Below, piece by piece: positions 1 to 6,479 of a DNA stretch of 8,266 nucleotides. The notes beneath the pieces are model-generated. The model ran no database searches and was not told the origin of the DNA. It was given only the letters and a program-made list of their open reading frames with translations. Numbering within the stretch: the stretch's first letter is position 1; the number at the start of each line of letters is the position of its first letter. Origin of the DNA: an uncultured delta proteobacterium (GTDB lineage: Bacteria; RBG-13-61-14; DRUE01); the NCBI GenBank assembly GCA_903930515.1, contig CAIYYW010000206.1, forward strand, positions 1 to 8,266. Reading direction: 5' to 3'. A program made the position numbers and the translations under genes.

Positions 1-34
1 CGATTACCAAGGTCTCATACTTGTGAGTCTTCAA
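1..34 (-). CDS. rpsF: 5' end of a probable 30S ribosomal protein S6 gene (partial, runs off the left edge)
   Basis: Only the first 11 codons are in the window, read leftwards from a TTG start: MKTHKYETLVI. A basic start followed by YETxxI is how bacterial S6 proteins (small-subunit protein that pairs with S18) commonly begin. A strong SD (AAAGGGAGG, with GGAGG at 43-47) lies 8 nt upstream of the TTG. The nearby ATG at 39-41 is in another frame and hits a stop after eight codons, so TTG is the better start. A possible promoter and a hairpin lie upstream. Eleven residues are too few for certainty; another short protein beginning with YETLVI is possible. The next gene to the right is on the same strand but ends 155 bp before this start. 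Confidence 0.45.
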   Translation of the reverse strand, partial: MKTHKYETLVI

Positions 35-63
35 ATCCCATACCTCCCTTTGGATTTTTAGCC

Positions 64-79
64 CCGGGTCAAGGCCCGG
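64..79 (-). other. Hairpin in the presumed S6 leader
   Basis: CCGGG (64-68) and CCCGG (75-79) form a 5-bp GC stem with a 6-nt loop inside the presumed 5' leader of the S6 gene, about 30 nt upstream of its start. No U-tract follows it in either direction, so it is not an intrinsic terminator. Many bacteria control rpsF through a leader structure bound by the S6:S18 complex, with a conserved CCG in an internal loop. Whether this hairpin belongs to that class is a guess. Confidence 0.3.
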
Positions 80-95
80 AACAGAGAGCAGAAGG

Positions 96-123
96 AGTAT
101 AAGCAAATTCCCCAAAATAGCAA
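96..123 (-). promoter_or_regulatory. Possible sigma70-type promoter for the S6 gene
   Basis: On the minus strand, TTGCTA (118-123) and TATACT (96-101) are separated by 16 bp. The -35 box matches consensus at 4 of 6 positions and the -10 box at 5 of 6. Transcription would start near position 89, giving a leader of about 55 nt before the TTG start. Inferred from sequence only. Confidence 0.4.
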
Positions 124-188
124 GCCCAACTCCGGCCGGGGAGCAGAAACCCTTGCTTGCGGAGAATCCAGAGGGGGGTGAAAAAGCA

Positions 189-1436
189 TTATCTAATAAT
201 AGACCCAACCGAATTTCCGGCCAGGTAACCGGAGCTCCAGCAGAGTTGGAGGTTATAACCGCCGGAGGGTGCTTGGAGGTTGAGGATTTCACCGGCGAGG
301 AAGAGGTTTCCGATCAGTTTTGAATTCATTGAAGAGGGATCAATTTCTTTGAGATCGGCTCCTCCGCTGGTGATCATAGCCTGGTCAAATCCGAGCAAGC
401 CGGAAACCGAGACTTCAATACTATTGAGCAGGGCGGCGATTTTTTGTCGCTCGGTTTTGGAAACCAGGTTGACGCGCATATCCGGGTCTATCCCGGCGAT
501 TTGGATAAGGGCGAGGGCGAGCCGGGGAGGGACGAGCCGGTCAATGCAATTCTTGAGCATCTTGTTTTGGGAGTCGGAAAAAACCGAGAGAATTTTTGCG
601 TCCAGTTCCGGTATGCTCATTCCCGGGAAAAAATTGATGCTGATTTTGGTCTGATCCCGGGAGAGGGATTCGGAAACCATTGCGCTTATGTCCAGGGCGG
701 CCGGTCCGCTGATTCCGAAATGGGTGAAGATCAGGTCGCCGGAGGCAGAGGCAAGTTTTTTTTGATCCTGCAATATTCTCAGTTCCACATTTTGCACACT
801 CAATCCTTGCAGGGTATGCACCCATTTGTCCTTGACCTTGATCGGGACCAGGCCGGGCCGGAGCGCGGTGATTTTATGGCCGAGTTCCCTCAACATTTGG
901 TATCCCCTTCCGTCCGAGCCGGTGGCCGGATAACTTTTGCCCCCGGTCGCGATCAGATAATTTTTCGCGATAATTTCGCCGGAGAGGGTAACTATTTTTT
1001 CAATCCGGCCGCGGGCCGCGACAATTTTTATTACTTCGGTTCCGGCTGGTATTTGCACCCGGCTTTGCCGGAGATATCCGAGCAAAACCTTAAGCGCATC
1101 CGAGGCCCGGCCGCTTGCCGGAAAAACCTTGTTTTGTTCCTCAACCTTGAGCGCCAGGCCATGGCTTTCAAAAAATTGCATCGTTTGCCTCGGCCCGAAA
1201 AGATTGAAGGCCGGGAACAGGAACTTGCCTCCCTTGCCGAATTTTTCCACCAGAGACGCCGGATCAAACTCGGCCTTGGTCAGGTTGCACCTGCCGTTGC
1301 CGGTCAGGAGCAGCTTCCGGCCGGGTTGATCGTTCTTGTCCAGCAAAACCACCCGCGCGCCCAGCTCGCCTGCTCTGCCGGCCGCCATCATCCCGGCCGG
1401 GCCGGCCCCGATCACGGCCAGATCAAATTTTTCCAT
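189..1436 (-). CDS. HI0933/YhiN-family FAD-dependent oxidoreductase
   Basis: A complete 415-residue flavoprotein, close to the usual family length of about 400. The N-terminus is a Rossmann dinucleotide-binding fold with VIGAGPAGMMAA (residues 8-19) and the acidic end of strand 2 (LLDKN). The family signature GRKLLLTGNGRCNLT follows near residues 40-54. The C-terminus has the second FAD-contacting segment, GNLFLAGEILN followed by SGGYNLQLCWSSGYLAG. Studied relatives include BaiN of gut clostridia (bile-acid intermediate reduction) and E. coli YhiN, reported to act as a 23S rRNA dihydrouridine synthase; a housekeeping rRNA role would suit a gene next to a ribosomal protein, but the substrate cannot be read here. 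The ATG at 1436 has only AGGGA almost touching it, so initiation may be weak or leaderless-like. The terminator at 1505-1542 separates it from the thiolase upstream. Confidence 0.93.
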   Translation of the reverse strand: MEKFDLAVIGAGPAGMMAAGRAGELGARVVLLDKNDQPGRKLLLTGNGRCNLTKAEFDPASLVEKFGKGGKFLFPAFNLFGPRQTMQFFESHGLALKVEEQNKVFPASGRASDALKVLLGYLRQSRVQIPAGTEVIKIVAARGRIEKIVTLSGEIIAKNYLIATGGKSYPATGSDGRGYQMLRELGHKITALRPGLVPIKVKDKWVHTLQGLSVQNVELRILQDQKKLASASGDLIFTHFGISGPAALDISAMVSESLSRDQTKISINFFPGMSIPELDAKILSVFSDSQNKMLKNCIDRLVPPRLALALIQIAGIDPDMRVNLVSKTERQKIAALLNSIEVSVSGLLGFDQAMITSGGADLKEIDPSSMNSKLIGNLFLAGEILNLQAPSGGYNLQLCWSSGYLAGNSVGSIIR

Positions 1437-1504
1437 TTCCCTATCTTAACAAAACCAAGCATCGGCGACAACGGGTATCGGCTATTGGCCCCCGGAAGCG
1501 GGCG

Positions 1505-1542
1505 AAAAAAATATGGCGCGGCATCAGGCCCGCGCCATATTT
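1505..1542 (-). terminator. Rho-independent terminator of the thiolase gene
   Basis: A perfect 13-bp stem (1509-1521 paired with 1530-1542; AAATATGGCGCGG) with an 8-nt loop lies 19 bp past the thiolase stop codon. On the minus strand a run of seven T (1511-1505) overlaps the stem's end and is followed by CGCC. This is a textbook intrinsic terminator for leftward transcription. It also means the HI0933-family gene must have its own promoter within about 70 bp, or be reached by readthrough. Confidence 0.9.
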
Positions 1543-1561
1543 AAATGTTACTTAAGAATGG

Positions 1562-2737
1562 CTAGTTTTTCCGATACATAGTCACCACGCAGGCTCCGCC
1601 CAGTCCGATGTTATGCTGGAGACCGATCTTGGCGCCTTCCACCTGCCGCTTCCCGCATTGGCCGCGAAGCTGCCAGGTCAACTCGGCGCATTGGGCCAGG
1701 CCGGTCGCTCCCAGGGGATGCCCCTTGGAGAGCAGGCCGCCGGAGGGGTTGGTCACGATCTTTCCGCCGTAGGTGTTATCGTTATTTTCAATGAATTTTT
1801 CAGCGCTGCCCTCGGGGGTGAGTCCCAGTCCTTCGTAGGTGATCAATTCATTGGCGGTGAAACAATCGTGCAGTTCCACCACATCCAGGTCGTCCGGGCC
1901 GATCCCGGACTCCTTGTAAACCGCCTTGGCCGCAGCCGCGGTCATATCATAACCGACGATGGCCATCAGGCTGTTCGCGAACGAGCTCTGGAAATCGGTG
2001 ATCATTGACTGGCCCGCGATATAGACCGGGTCGCTGATGTTATGCTTCTTCGCAAAATCGTCCGAGCACACCACTGCCGCGGCCGCTCCGCAGGTGGGCG
2101 GGCAGCACTGGAAGCGGGTCAACGGCCCGAAGATATGGGGAGCGGCCATCACCTCTTCCAGGGATAGCAGCGTCCGGAAGACGGCGCGCTCGTTATGCTC
2201 GGCGTGCTTGCGGGCCTTGACCGAGATCCGGGCGAAGGTCTCCGGCTTGGTGCCGTATTTATTCTGGTATTCTATGCCGGCGCTCCCGAACAACTGGGCC
2301 GCGGGCGGGGCCGCGGTCATCGGCTGCATCTTGATCATTGTCAGGAAATAATCCTCCATCGGGTTGGGACGGTCGCTGAAGACCGCTCCGAGCGCTCCCG
2401 GGGCCATCTGCTCAAAGCCGACCGCGAGGGCGCATTCCACGATCCCGGCGCCCACCGCCTGTCTTGCCAGGAACAGGGCGTTGGACCCGGTGGAACAGTT
2501 GTTGTTGACATTGAAAATAGGGATCCCGGTCAGTCCCAGTTTATACACCACCTTCTCGCCCGCGCAACTGTCCCCATATACCCAGCCGGTATATGCCTGC
2601 TCTATTTCCTTGTATTCAATCCCGGCATCCTTGAGCGCGTCGCGGGCCGCGGTCGGGCCCATTTCCGTGTACGGGATTTTGGCCTTGGGGGTTGTAAAGG
2701 GGGTCATTCCTACGCCGATCACATTCACTCTTCTCAT
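1562..2737 (-). CDS. SCPx-type thiolase (acetyl-CoA acyltransferase-like)
   Basis: A 391-residue protein beginning MRRVNVIGVGMTPF. It resembles the thiolase half of human SCPx throughout: NVNNNCSTGSNALF with nucleophilic Cys81; QCCPPTCGAAAAV; ELHDCFTANEL with His290, the HDCF loop typical of SCP2 thiolases; GGLLSKGHPLGATG with His340; and LQHNIGLGGACVV at the end. It should catalyse CoA-dependent cleavage of 3-ketoacyl-CoA, or the reverse condensation, in the cytosol. All expected catalytic residues are present. The fused sterol-carrier domain of SCPx is absent, as usual in bacteria. The frame stays open upstream to 3028, but ATG at 2735-2737 is the start: AAAGGAG sits 7 nt before it, SCPx similarity begins there, and a near-consensus promoter lies inside the would-be extension. 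Monocistronic, with its own terminator. The chain length or branching of its substrate is unknown. Confidence 0.94.
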   Translation of the reverse strand: MRRVNVIGVGMTPFTTPKAKIPYTEMGPTAARDALKDAGIEYKEIEQAYTGWVYGDSCAGEKVVYKLGLTGIPIFNVNNNCSTGSNALFLARQAVGAGIVECALAVGFEQMAPGALGAVFSDRPNPMEDYFLTMIKMQPMTAAPPAAQLFGSAGIEYQNKYGTKPETFARISVKARKHAEHNERAVFRTLLSLEEVMAAPHIFGPLTRFQCCPPTCGAAAAVVCSDDFAKKHNISDPVYIAGQSMITDFQSSFANSLMAIVGYDMTAAAAKAVYKESGIGPDDLDVVELHDCFTANELITYEGLGLTPEGSAEKFIENNDNTYGGKIVTNPSGGLLSKGHPLGATGLAQCAELTWQLRGQCGKRQVEGAKIGLQHNIGLGGACVVTMYRKN

Positions 2738-2810
2738 CGGTTTACTCCTTTGATAAAAAATTTTTGTTCCTGATGCCGTCGTTCGCCAGCAGATACCACC
2801 AACCAAAATC

Positions 2811-2839
2811 ATTATAACAAAGATTCCAACTCCGGTCAA
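2811..2839 (-). promoter_or_regulatory. Strong sigma70-type promoter of the thiolase gene
   Basis: On the minus strand, TTGACC (2834-2839, 5 of 6 consensus) and a perfect TATAAT (2811-2816) are separated by exactly 17 bp. Transcription should start near 2804, leaving a leader of about 65 nt that ends in the AAAGGAG ribosome-binding site. The promoter excludes translation starts further upstream. Confidence 0.85.
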
Positions 2840-2972
2840 GCCCGGTCCGGAAGGAAAGGTATTGGGCGGGCACATACGCGACTCGCCGGAGCTATTCCAG
2901 GTTTTAAGTGAAGGGCCTGAATTAGAAGGCCGTTTTATTTCCACTTGCATCTTGGTCAAACCAGGGGGTAAA

Positions 2973-4112
2973 ATGGCGATGATGATTGGTAATGCAGGCT
3001 GGGGTCGGTTGAATGGAATCCGGAGCAAGGCTGGAATCGGACCAGCCGTTCTTTTGATCGCGCTGTTGATTCTTGGGAATGCCTGCGCGCATCTCGGGAA
3101 AAAGGAAAACCCGTCTAAAGTAACGCATCAGGCGTCTTCGGTCAGGTTCACCGGGTACACCACCACGGTTGAGATCAAGGGCGATCCGGAAGCAGTCAGC
3201 AAATATCTGCTCCAGCCGAAGAATTTTCTCGGATACCAACAGGGCAATCTTAGATTCAGCATCAAATCCCCCAAGGTGATGGAGCAGGCCGGCGACACCA
3301 TCGGATACACCATCACCTACTCCGGGATCAAGATGCCGATGATAGCGATCCTGGCCAAATACAAGCCGGGCGAGGAAATCTGGTATTTTTTCGGGGGACC
3401 CCGCGGGGTGATTTCCGACCTCCGACTCTACCTCCGGCCCTTTGAGAACGGCACCAAGGTCACGCTCAAGTATGAGAATGAAGACTTAAGCCCGGGCCTG
3501 CAGGAAGTCCAGGAATCCCTGAACCTCCGAGAGGTGATGGCCGCGGCCTTTGAGCAGGCGGTCGCCAACGGCCAGAAATATTTTGATCCCTCGCTGGACC
3601 CGGCCCGGCTTTTGAAGGAAGGCATTCGCGGCGAATTCTACGAGCCTTTTTATGACGCCTATTTGGAAACCGTATGGATTGACGCTCCGCCGGAGAAAGT
3701 TTTCAACTATCTCAACGGACCCGCGCTCAAGAAGTATCAGGTTGAATATGGCGCCTCGTTCGGCAAGGTCTTGTTCCGGAAGGACCGGGGGCCGATCCCG
3801 GCGAGGATGAACGCCGGCGGAATGGAGTATGAGTTCCTGGGCTTTCCCGGCCAGTCAAGCTATGGCGCCGGGAAAAGGGGGTATCATTCAACCGCGTACC
3901 TGGTCTCGGGATCAGGCAGTTACATCTCCAAGTTCCAGGCCACGGTGAAGCGGTCCGGCCGCGGGAGCGAGTTGACCATCAATTATGAAATCAGTTCCAG
4001 CCGGGTCGTCTCCAACGAGCTTTATAATTTGGCCATGCTGGAAACCGAGTTGCCCAAGACCCTGGAAAAATTCTTGAGCGATCTCAAGCAAGACCTGGAA
4101 GGCGCAAAATGA
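2973..4112 (+). CDS. Exported protein with two tandem SRPBCC/START-like domains
   Basis: About 379 residues. After a basic N-terminus comes a hydrophobic stretch (about 22-37, IGPAVLLIALLILGNAC). It ends in Cys38, an imperfect lipobox with Gly at -3, so this is either a lipoprotein or a membrane-anchored protein facing the envelope. Two similar halves follow. Residues ~58-200 contain VEIKGDPEAVSKYLLQP, and residues ~225-373 contain VWIDAPPEKVFNYLNGP. The pattern 'beta strand, I-x-A/G-x-P-E-x-V, helix, Y-L' opens SRPBCC (polyketide cyclase/START-like) domains, which bind hydrophobic ligands in a deep cavity. The ligand is unknown. Start choice is uncertain: ATG 2973 has GGGGG 4 nt upstream, ATG 2979 or 2982 is possible, and the frame is open from 2862. 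The stop overlaps the next gene's start (ATGA), implying translational coupling. I see no clear forward promoter in 2738-2972. Confidence 0.75.
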   Translation: MAMMIGNAGWGRLNGIRSKAGIGPAVLLIALLILGNACAHLGKKENPSKVTHQASSVRFTGYTTTVEIKGDPEAVSKYLLQPKNFLGYQQGNLRFSIKSPKVMEQAGDTIGYTITYSGIKMPMIAILAKYKPGEEIWYFFGGPRGVISDLRLYLRPFENGTKVTLKYENEDLSPGLQEVQESLNLREVMAAAFEQAVANGQKYFDPSLDPARLLKEGIRGEFYEPFYDAYLETVWIDAPPEKVFNYLNGPALKKYQVEYGASFGKVLFRKDRGPIPARMNAGGMEYEFLGFPGQSSYGAGKRGYHSTAYLVSGSGSYISKFQATVKRSGRGSELTINYEISSSRVVSNELYNLAMLETELPKTLEKFLSDLKQDLEGAK

Positions 4113-5014
4113 AAACCCTTGGCCGCTATTGCCTGATCATTTCAGCCGCCTTGATCCTGCTTCCCCATTTCGCGCAAGCCCGGGTCGTGCTCCTTTTGGT
4201 GTCCTCCGATGACCCCTACAATATGAAAATCGCGGCCGGCTTCAAGAAATCTTTCGGCGCGCTCTATGAGGAGCTCAACCTTTTCGGATTGGAAGACCGC
4301 TCGCGCAATCTGGGAGAAAAGCTGGTTGCGGAGCCGCCCCGCTTGATGGTGGTGATCGGGAACCTGGCCGCCAAGACCGCGAAGCAATATTGCAACGGCT
4401 GCCCGATCCTCTATGCCGCGGCCAACAACCCGGAAGTGATCAACCTGGCCGGGGCGAATGTGTTCGGCATCTCCAGCCTTCCGACTCCGGCCAAGGTAAT
4501 GGAAAACCTGCGGCTGGCTTTTCCGGATATGAAAAGGGTCGGCCTGATCTATCAGCCGAAATATGTGGGAAAATATGAGGCGCAAATCCAGGCCGAGGCC
4601 GGAAAGGCCGGGCTGTCCCTCAACGCGGTCGCCATCAGCGAGACGAAAGAAATCCCCAGGGTCTTTGAGCAGATCTCCGCCAATATTGACATCCTGCTCC
4701 TGATTGAGGACCCCGGCGTGGTCAACGACGATACCCTGCCTTATCTGTTCATCAATTCCTTCAAGAAAAAAATTCCCCTGTTCGTGAGCAGCGAGGAACT
4801 CCTGAAAAAATGCGGCATGGCCGGGTACGGCCACGACCCGGAACAACTGGGAGGCGAGCTGGCAAATATGGCCTCCGAGATCCTGGCCGAGAAAAATCCC
4901 CCCAATCATATCAAAACCGCCTCCGGCAACCTGGTGCTCAATAAAAAAATCGCCCAGATGTATAACTATAACTTCTCGGCCCCGGTCAATGCCAAGGGAA
5001 TAACCATTCAATAA
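4109..5014 (+). CDS. PF04392-type (ABC_sub_bind, COG2984) periplasmic substrate-binding protein
   Basis: A 301-residue protein with a clear signal peptide (hydrophobic core 8-20, likely cut after AQA at 24) and no lipobox, so probably soluble in the periplasm. The mature part has the two-lobed type-I binding-protein pattern of PF04392: VVLLLVSSDDPYN opening lobe 1, a PILYAAANNPEV turn, FGISSLPTPAKVMENLRLAFPDMKRVGLIY, the lobe-2 strand DILLLIEDPGVVNDD, and KKIPLFVSSEELLKKCGMAGYGHDPEQLG. The family is usually annotated as a solute receptor of an ABC importer for small organic molecules, but no permease or ATPase gene is present here. An unusual CNGC (C95-C98) could form a disulfide. The start overlaps the preceding stop by 4 nt, so the two proteins are probably made together. 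Ligand unknown. Confidence 0.85.
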   Translation: MKTLGRYCLIISAALILLPHFAQARVVLLLVSSDDPYNMKIAAGFKKSFGALYEELNLFGLEDRSRNLGEKLVAEPPRLMVVIGNLAAKTAKQYCNGCPILYAAANNPEVINLAGANVFGISSLPTPAKVMENLRLAFPDMKRVGLIYQPKYVGKYEAQIQAEAGKAGLSLNAVAISETKEIPRVFEQISANIDILLLIEDPGVVNDDTLPYLFINSFKKKIPLFVSSEELLKKCGMAGYGHDPEQLGGELANMASEILAEKNPPNHIKTASGNLVLNKKIAQMYNYNFSAPVNAKGITIQ

Positions 5015-5028
5015 TAGATCCATTACGA

Positions 5029-5042
5029 GCGCGCTGACGCGC
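5029..5042 (+). other. Short GC hairpin between the two binding-protein genes
   Basis: GCGCG (5029-5033) and CGCGC (5038-5042) form a 5-bp stem with loop CTGA in the 54-bp gap between the two binding-protein genes. No T-run follows it, so it is not a terminator. It could stabilise or mark an mRNA processing end, letting the two cistrons be expressed at different levels; that is inference. Confidence 0.4.
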
Positions 5043-5068
5043 CCCGAATTAGCTGAAGGAGGATTAAG

Positions 5069-6073
5069 ATGCGTAAACTGACGGTCATTATGTTGAGCCT
5101 GATATTATTGGCGGGATGGGGAGCCTGCAAAAAATCGCAGGAGCAGGCGGGTCAGCCTAAAAAGATCACGATCGCGGTTATTCCCAAAGGGGCTACTCAC
5201 GAATACTGGAAGTCCATCCACGCGGGCGCGGTCAAGGCCTCGCAGGAATTGCAGGTGGACATTATCTGGAAGGGACCGCTCAAGGAAGAAGACCGGGAGG
5301 GTCAGGTGAAGATGGTTGAGGATTTCATCGCGCATAATGTTTCCGGGATGGTGCTGGCCCCGCTGGACGATGTTGCGCTCCGGGAGCCGGTGAGCAATGC
5401 GGCCCGGAGCGGGATCCCGGTGGTGATTATAGATTCCCCGCTCCAGAGCCGGGATTCCCTTTCCTTTATCGCAACCGATAATTATAAAGGCGGCCGGATG
5501 GCGGGCGAATATCTTTGCCAACTTTTAAATGGCAAGGGCAGGGTGATTATGCTCCGGTGTCATATCGGATCGGCCAGCACTATGGAGCGGGAGCGGGGCT
5601 GGCAGGACGCGATCAAGGCTTGCCCGGGGATAGAGGTGGCTAGCGATAATCAGTATGGAGGGGCATCCACCGAAACCGCGTTCCAGGCCGGCGAGAACCT
5701 GCTCTCCCGCCTGACCGCGCCCGACGGCTCCCTTTCCATTGACGGTATTTTCTGTTCCAACGAATCCACATCTTTCGGAATGCTGCGCGCCTTGCAGGAA
5801 GGAGGCTGGGCGGGCAAGGTCAAGTTCGTCGGTTTTGACAGCTCCCCCAAACTGATAGAGGCGCTCCAGTCCGGACAGATCAACGGCCTGATCCTGCAGA
5901 ACCCGTTCCAGATGGGATACCTGGGGGTCAAGACCGTTGTCGCATATTTGAACCATCAGCCTTATGAGAAAAGAGTGGATACCGGAGAAACCCTGGTCAC
6001 CAAAGAAAATATGGACCAGCCGGAAATAAAAGAAATCCTCTATCCGGATTTGAAGAAATGGTTGAATGAGTGA
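5069..6073 (+). CDS. Ribose/sugar-type periplasmic binding lipoprotein (Peripla_BP_4, RbsB-like)
   Basis: A 334-residue protein. The signal segment MRKLTVIMLSLILLAG ends at Cys20 (WGAC, an atypical lipobox with Trp at -3) followed by KK and a short Q/E-rich linker, so probably a lipid-anchored receptor. The mature domain follows the RbsB/LacI-like pattern: ITIAVIPKGATHEYWKSIHAGAVKAS (residues ~34-59), VSGMVLAPLDDVAL, SGIPVVIIDSPL, FIATDNYKGGRMAGEYL, GRVIMLR, MERERGWQDAI, DGIFCSNESTSFGMLRAL, VKFVGFDSSPKLIEALQSGQINGLILQNPFQMGYLGVK. These are the strand-turn segments that line the sugar pocket. AAGGAGG lies 6 nt before the ATG. Sugar ABC operons usually have rbsA/rbsC-like genes beside the receptor; none is here, so it is an orphan receptor, possibly feeding a remote transporter or a sensor. 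Last gene of the forward set. Confidence 0.9.
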   Translation: MRKLTVIMLSLILLAGWGACKKSQEQAGQPKKITIAVIPKGATHEYWKSIHAGAVKASQELQVDIIWKGPLKEEDREGQVKMVEDFIAHNVSGMVLAPLDDVALREPVSNAARSGIPVVIIDSPLQSRDSLSFIATDNYKGGRMAGEYLCQLLNGKGRVIMLRCHIGSASTMERERGWQDAIKACPGIEVASDNQYGGASTETAFQAGENLLSRLTAPDGSLSIDGIFCSNESTSFGMLRALQEGGWAGKVKFVGFDSSPKLIEALQSGQINGLILQNPFQMGYLGVKTVVAYLNHQPYEKRVDTGETLVTKENMDQPEIKEILYPDLKKWLNE

Positions 6074-6120
6074 TCTGTTGCAGGGGCTATTGCATATGCC
6101 CAAAAATTTAAATTCAATTA

Positions 6121-6162
6121 TCACCGCAGAGGCACAGAGTCCGCAGAGAATTTTGTGCTTTT
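6121..6162 (+). repeat. CACCGCAGAGG-type dispersed repeat, copy 1
   Basis: TCACCGCAGAGGCACAGAG, then CCGCAGAGAATTTTGTGCTTTT. Its best partner is the repeat at 7501-7545, which shares the CAGAGAATT and GTGCTTTT end. It has an internal pattern of CGCAGAG-like units about 10 nt apart. Non-coding. Confidence 0.7.
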
Positions 6163-6171
6163 AATGTGCGA

Positions 6172-6185
6172 GCGCCTTCAGGCGC
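6172..6185 (+). repeat. Small perfect hairpin GCGCC-TTCA-GGCGC
   Basis: A 5-bp GC stem with a TTCA loop lies between the first two CACCGC repeats. It looks like part of a repetitive intergenic element rather than a gene-specific signal. Confidence 0.5.
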
Positions 6186-6194
6186 GATTCAATC

Positions 6195-6230
6195 TTCACC
6201 GCAAAGGACGCAAAGAGCGCAAAGAATTCA
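6195..6230 (+). repeat. CACCGCAAAG-type dispersed repeat, copy 2
   Basis: TTCACCGCAAAGGACGCAAAG, then AGCGCAAAGAATTCA. It has three CGCAAAG units spaced 9-10 nt apart. It is close to 7372-7407 in the same orientation, and in both places a GGGCTTTCC palindrome follows, so the two composites form direct repeats around hicBA. Confidence 0.75.
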
Positions 6231-6236
6231 GTGTAC

Positions 6237-6317
6237 GGGCTTTCCGGCCTGTCCTGCGTAGCCTCCTGTCCTCCGAAGCTTTAGCGAAGGATGATGGCAG
6301 AGCAGGATGGAAAGCCC
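6237..6317. repeat. Large imperfect palindrome, GGGCTTTCC family copy 1
   Basis: GGGCTTTCC (6237-6245) pairs with GGAAAGCCC (6309-6317). Inside it, TCCTGC (6252-6257) pairs with GCAGGA (6302-6307), so an 81-bp segment can fold into one long stem. The interior holds GTAGCC and TTAGCGAAGG segments that recur in the other copies. A GTGTAC precedes the left arm, as in copies 2 and 3. Confidence 0.75.
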
Positions 6318-6362
6318 CTGACGCAGAAAATTCATTCCTTCTTTATTCGGAAAACGCAAAAC

Positions 6363-6378
6363 TCAAGGTCTGAACCCG
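6363..6378 (+). repeat. TCAAGGTYTGAMCCCG motif, degenerate copy
   Basis: TCAAGGTCTGAACCCG matches 14 of 16 positions of the motif at 7573-7588. It lies between the palindromic element and the hicBA promoter. Confidence 0.5.
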
Positions 6379-6395
6379 CCGCCTAAAATTCACCA

Positions 6396-6426
6396 TCAGA
6401 GGGGCTCGCGGCTGATCCCCTCCTGA
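6396..6426 (+). other. Strong hairpin just upstream of the hicBA promoter
   Basis: TCAG-AGGGG (6396-6404) pairs with CCCCT-C-CTGA (6417-6426), giving nine pairs with one bulged C and a 12-nt loop. It ends 7 bp before the -35 box of hicBA. It could be an arm of a repetitive element or a binding or insulating site. No T-run follows, so it is not a standard terminator. Confidence 0.5.
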
Positions 6427-6433
6427 ATTTCAT

Positions 6434-6462
6434 TTGAAAAAGCGGTGATACTGATTTATAAT
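6434..6462 (+). promoter_or_regulatory. Near-consensus sigma70 promoter of hicBA
   Basis: TTGAAA (6434-6439) and a perfect TATAAT (6457-6462) are separated by 17 bp. Transcription should start near 6469, about 11 nt before the hicB ATG and next to the GGAGG at 6470-6474, giving a very short leader. This rules out a translation start at the in-frame TTG at 6462. Confidence 0.85.
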
Positions 6463-6479
6463 TGAACCTGGAGGCCCTG

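Larger units (their letters stand above)
6074..6479. other. Repeat-filled intergenic region upstream of hicBA
   Basis: I find no convincing gene here. A 72-codon open frame at 6155-6373 translates repeat sequence (HRKGRKERKEF) and has no SD. A weak stem (GGGC 6084-6087 with GCCC 6098-6101, plus a TAT/ATA extension) follows the binding-protein gene, but without a T-run it is a poor terminator. The rest holds two CACCGC-type repeats, small hairpins, a large palindromic element and a TCAAGG...CCCG motif, each listed separately, and then the hicBA promoter. Confidence 0.6.

Noticed and set aside
444-1544. A 366-codon open frame on the plus strand opposite the HI0933-family gene
   Set aside because: It is antisense to a clear flavoprotein, has no recognisable domain or SD, and its residue make-up reflects GC-rich third positions of the opposite strand.
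2738-3028. N-terminal extension of the thiolase to 3028
   Set aside because: The promoter at 2811-2839, the SD before 2737 and the SCPx similarity starting at MRRVNVIGVG all place the start at 2737.
4142-5023. A 293-codon open frame on the minus strand opposite the PF04392 receptor
   Set aside because: Its translation is unlike any family I know and is rich in His/Gln/Gly as expected of a shadow frame; the plus-strand gene has a signal peptide, family motifs and coupling.
6084-6101. Terminator after the RbsB-like gene
   Set aside because: The stem is only 4 bp plus a bulged extension and is followed by A-rich rather than T-rich sequence on the plus strand.
6155-6373. A 72-codon open frame upstream of hicBA
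   Set aside because: It is made of repeat sequence (HRKGRKERKEF), crosses the palindrome and has no SD.
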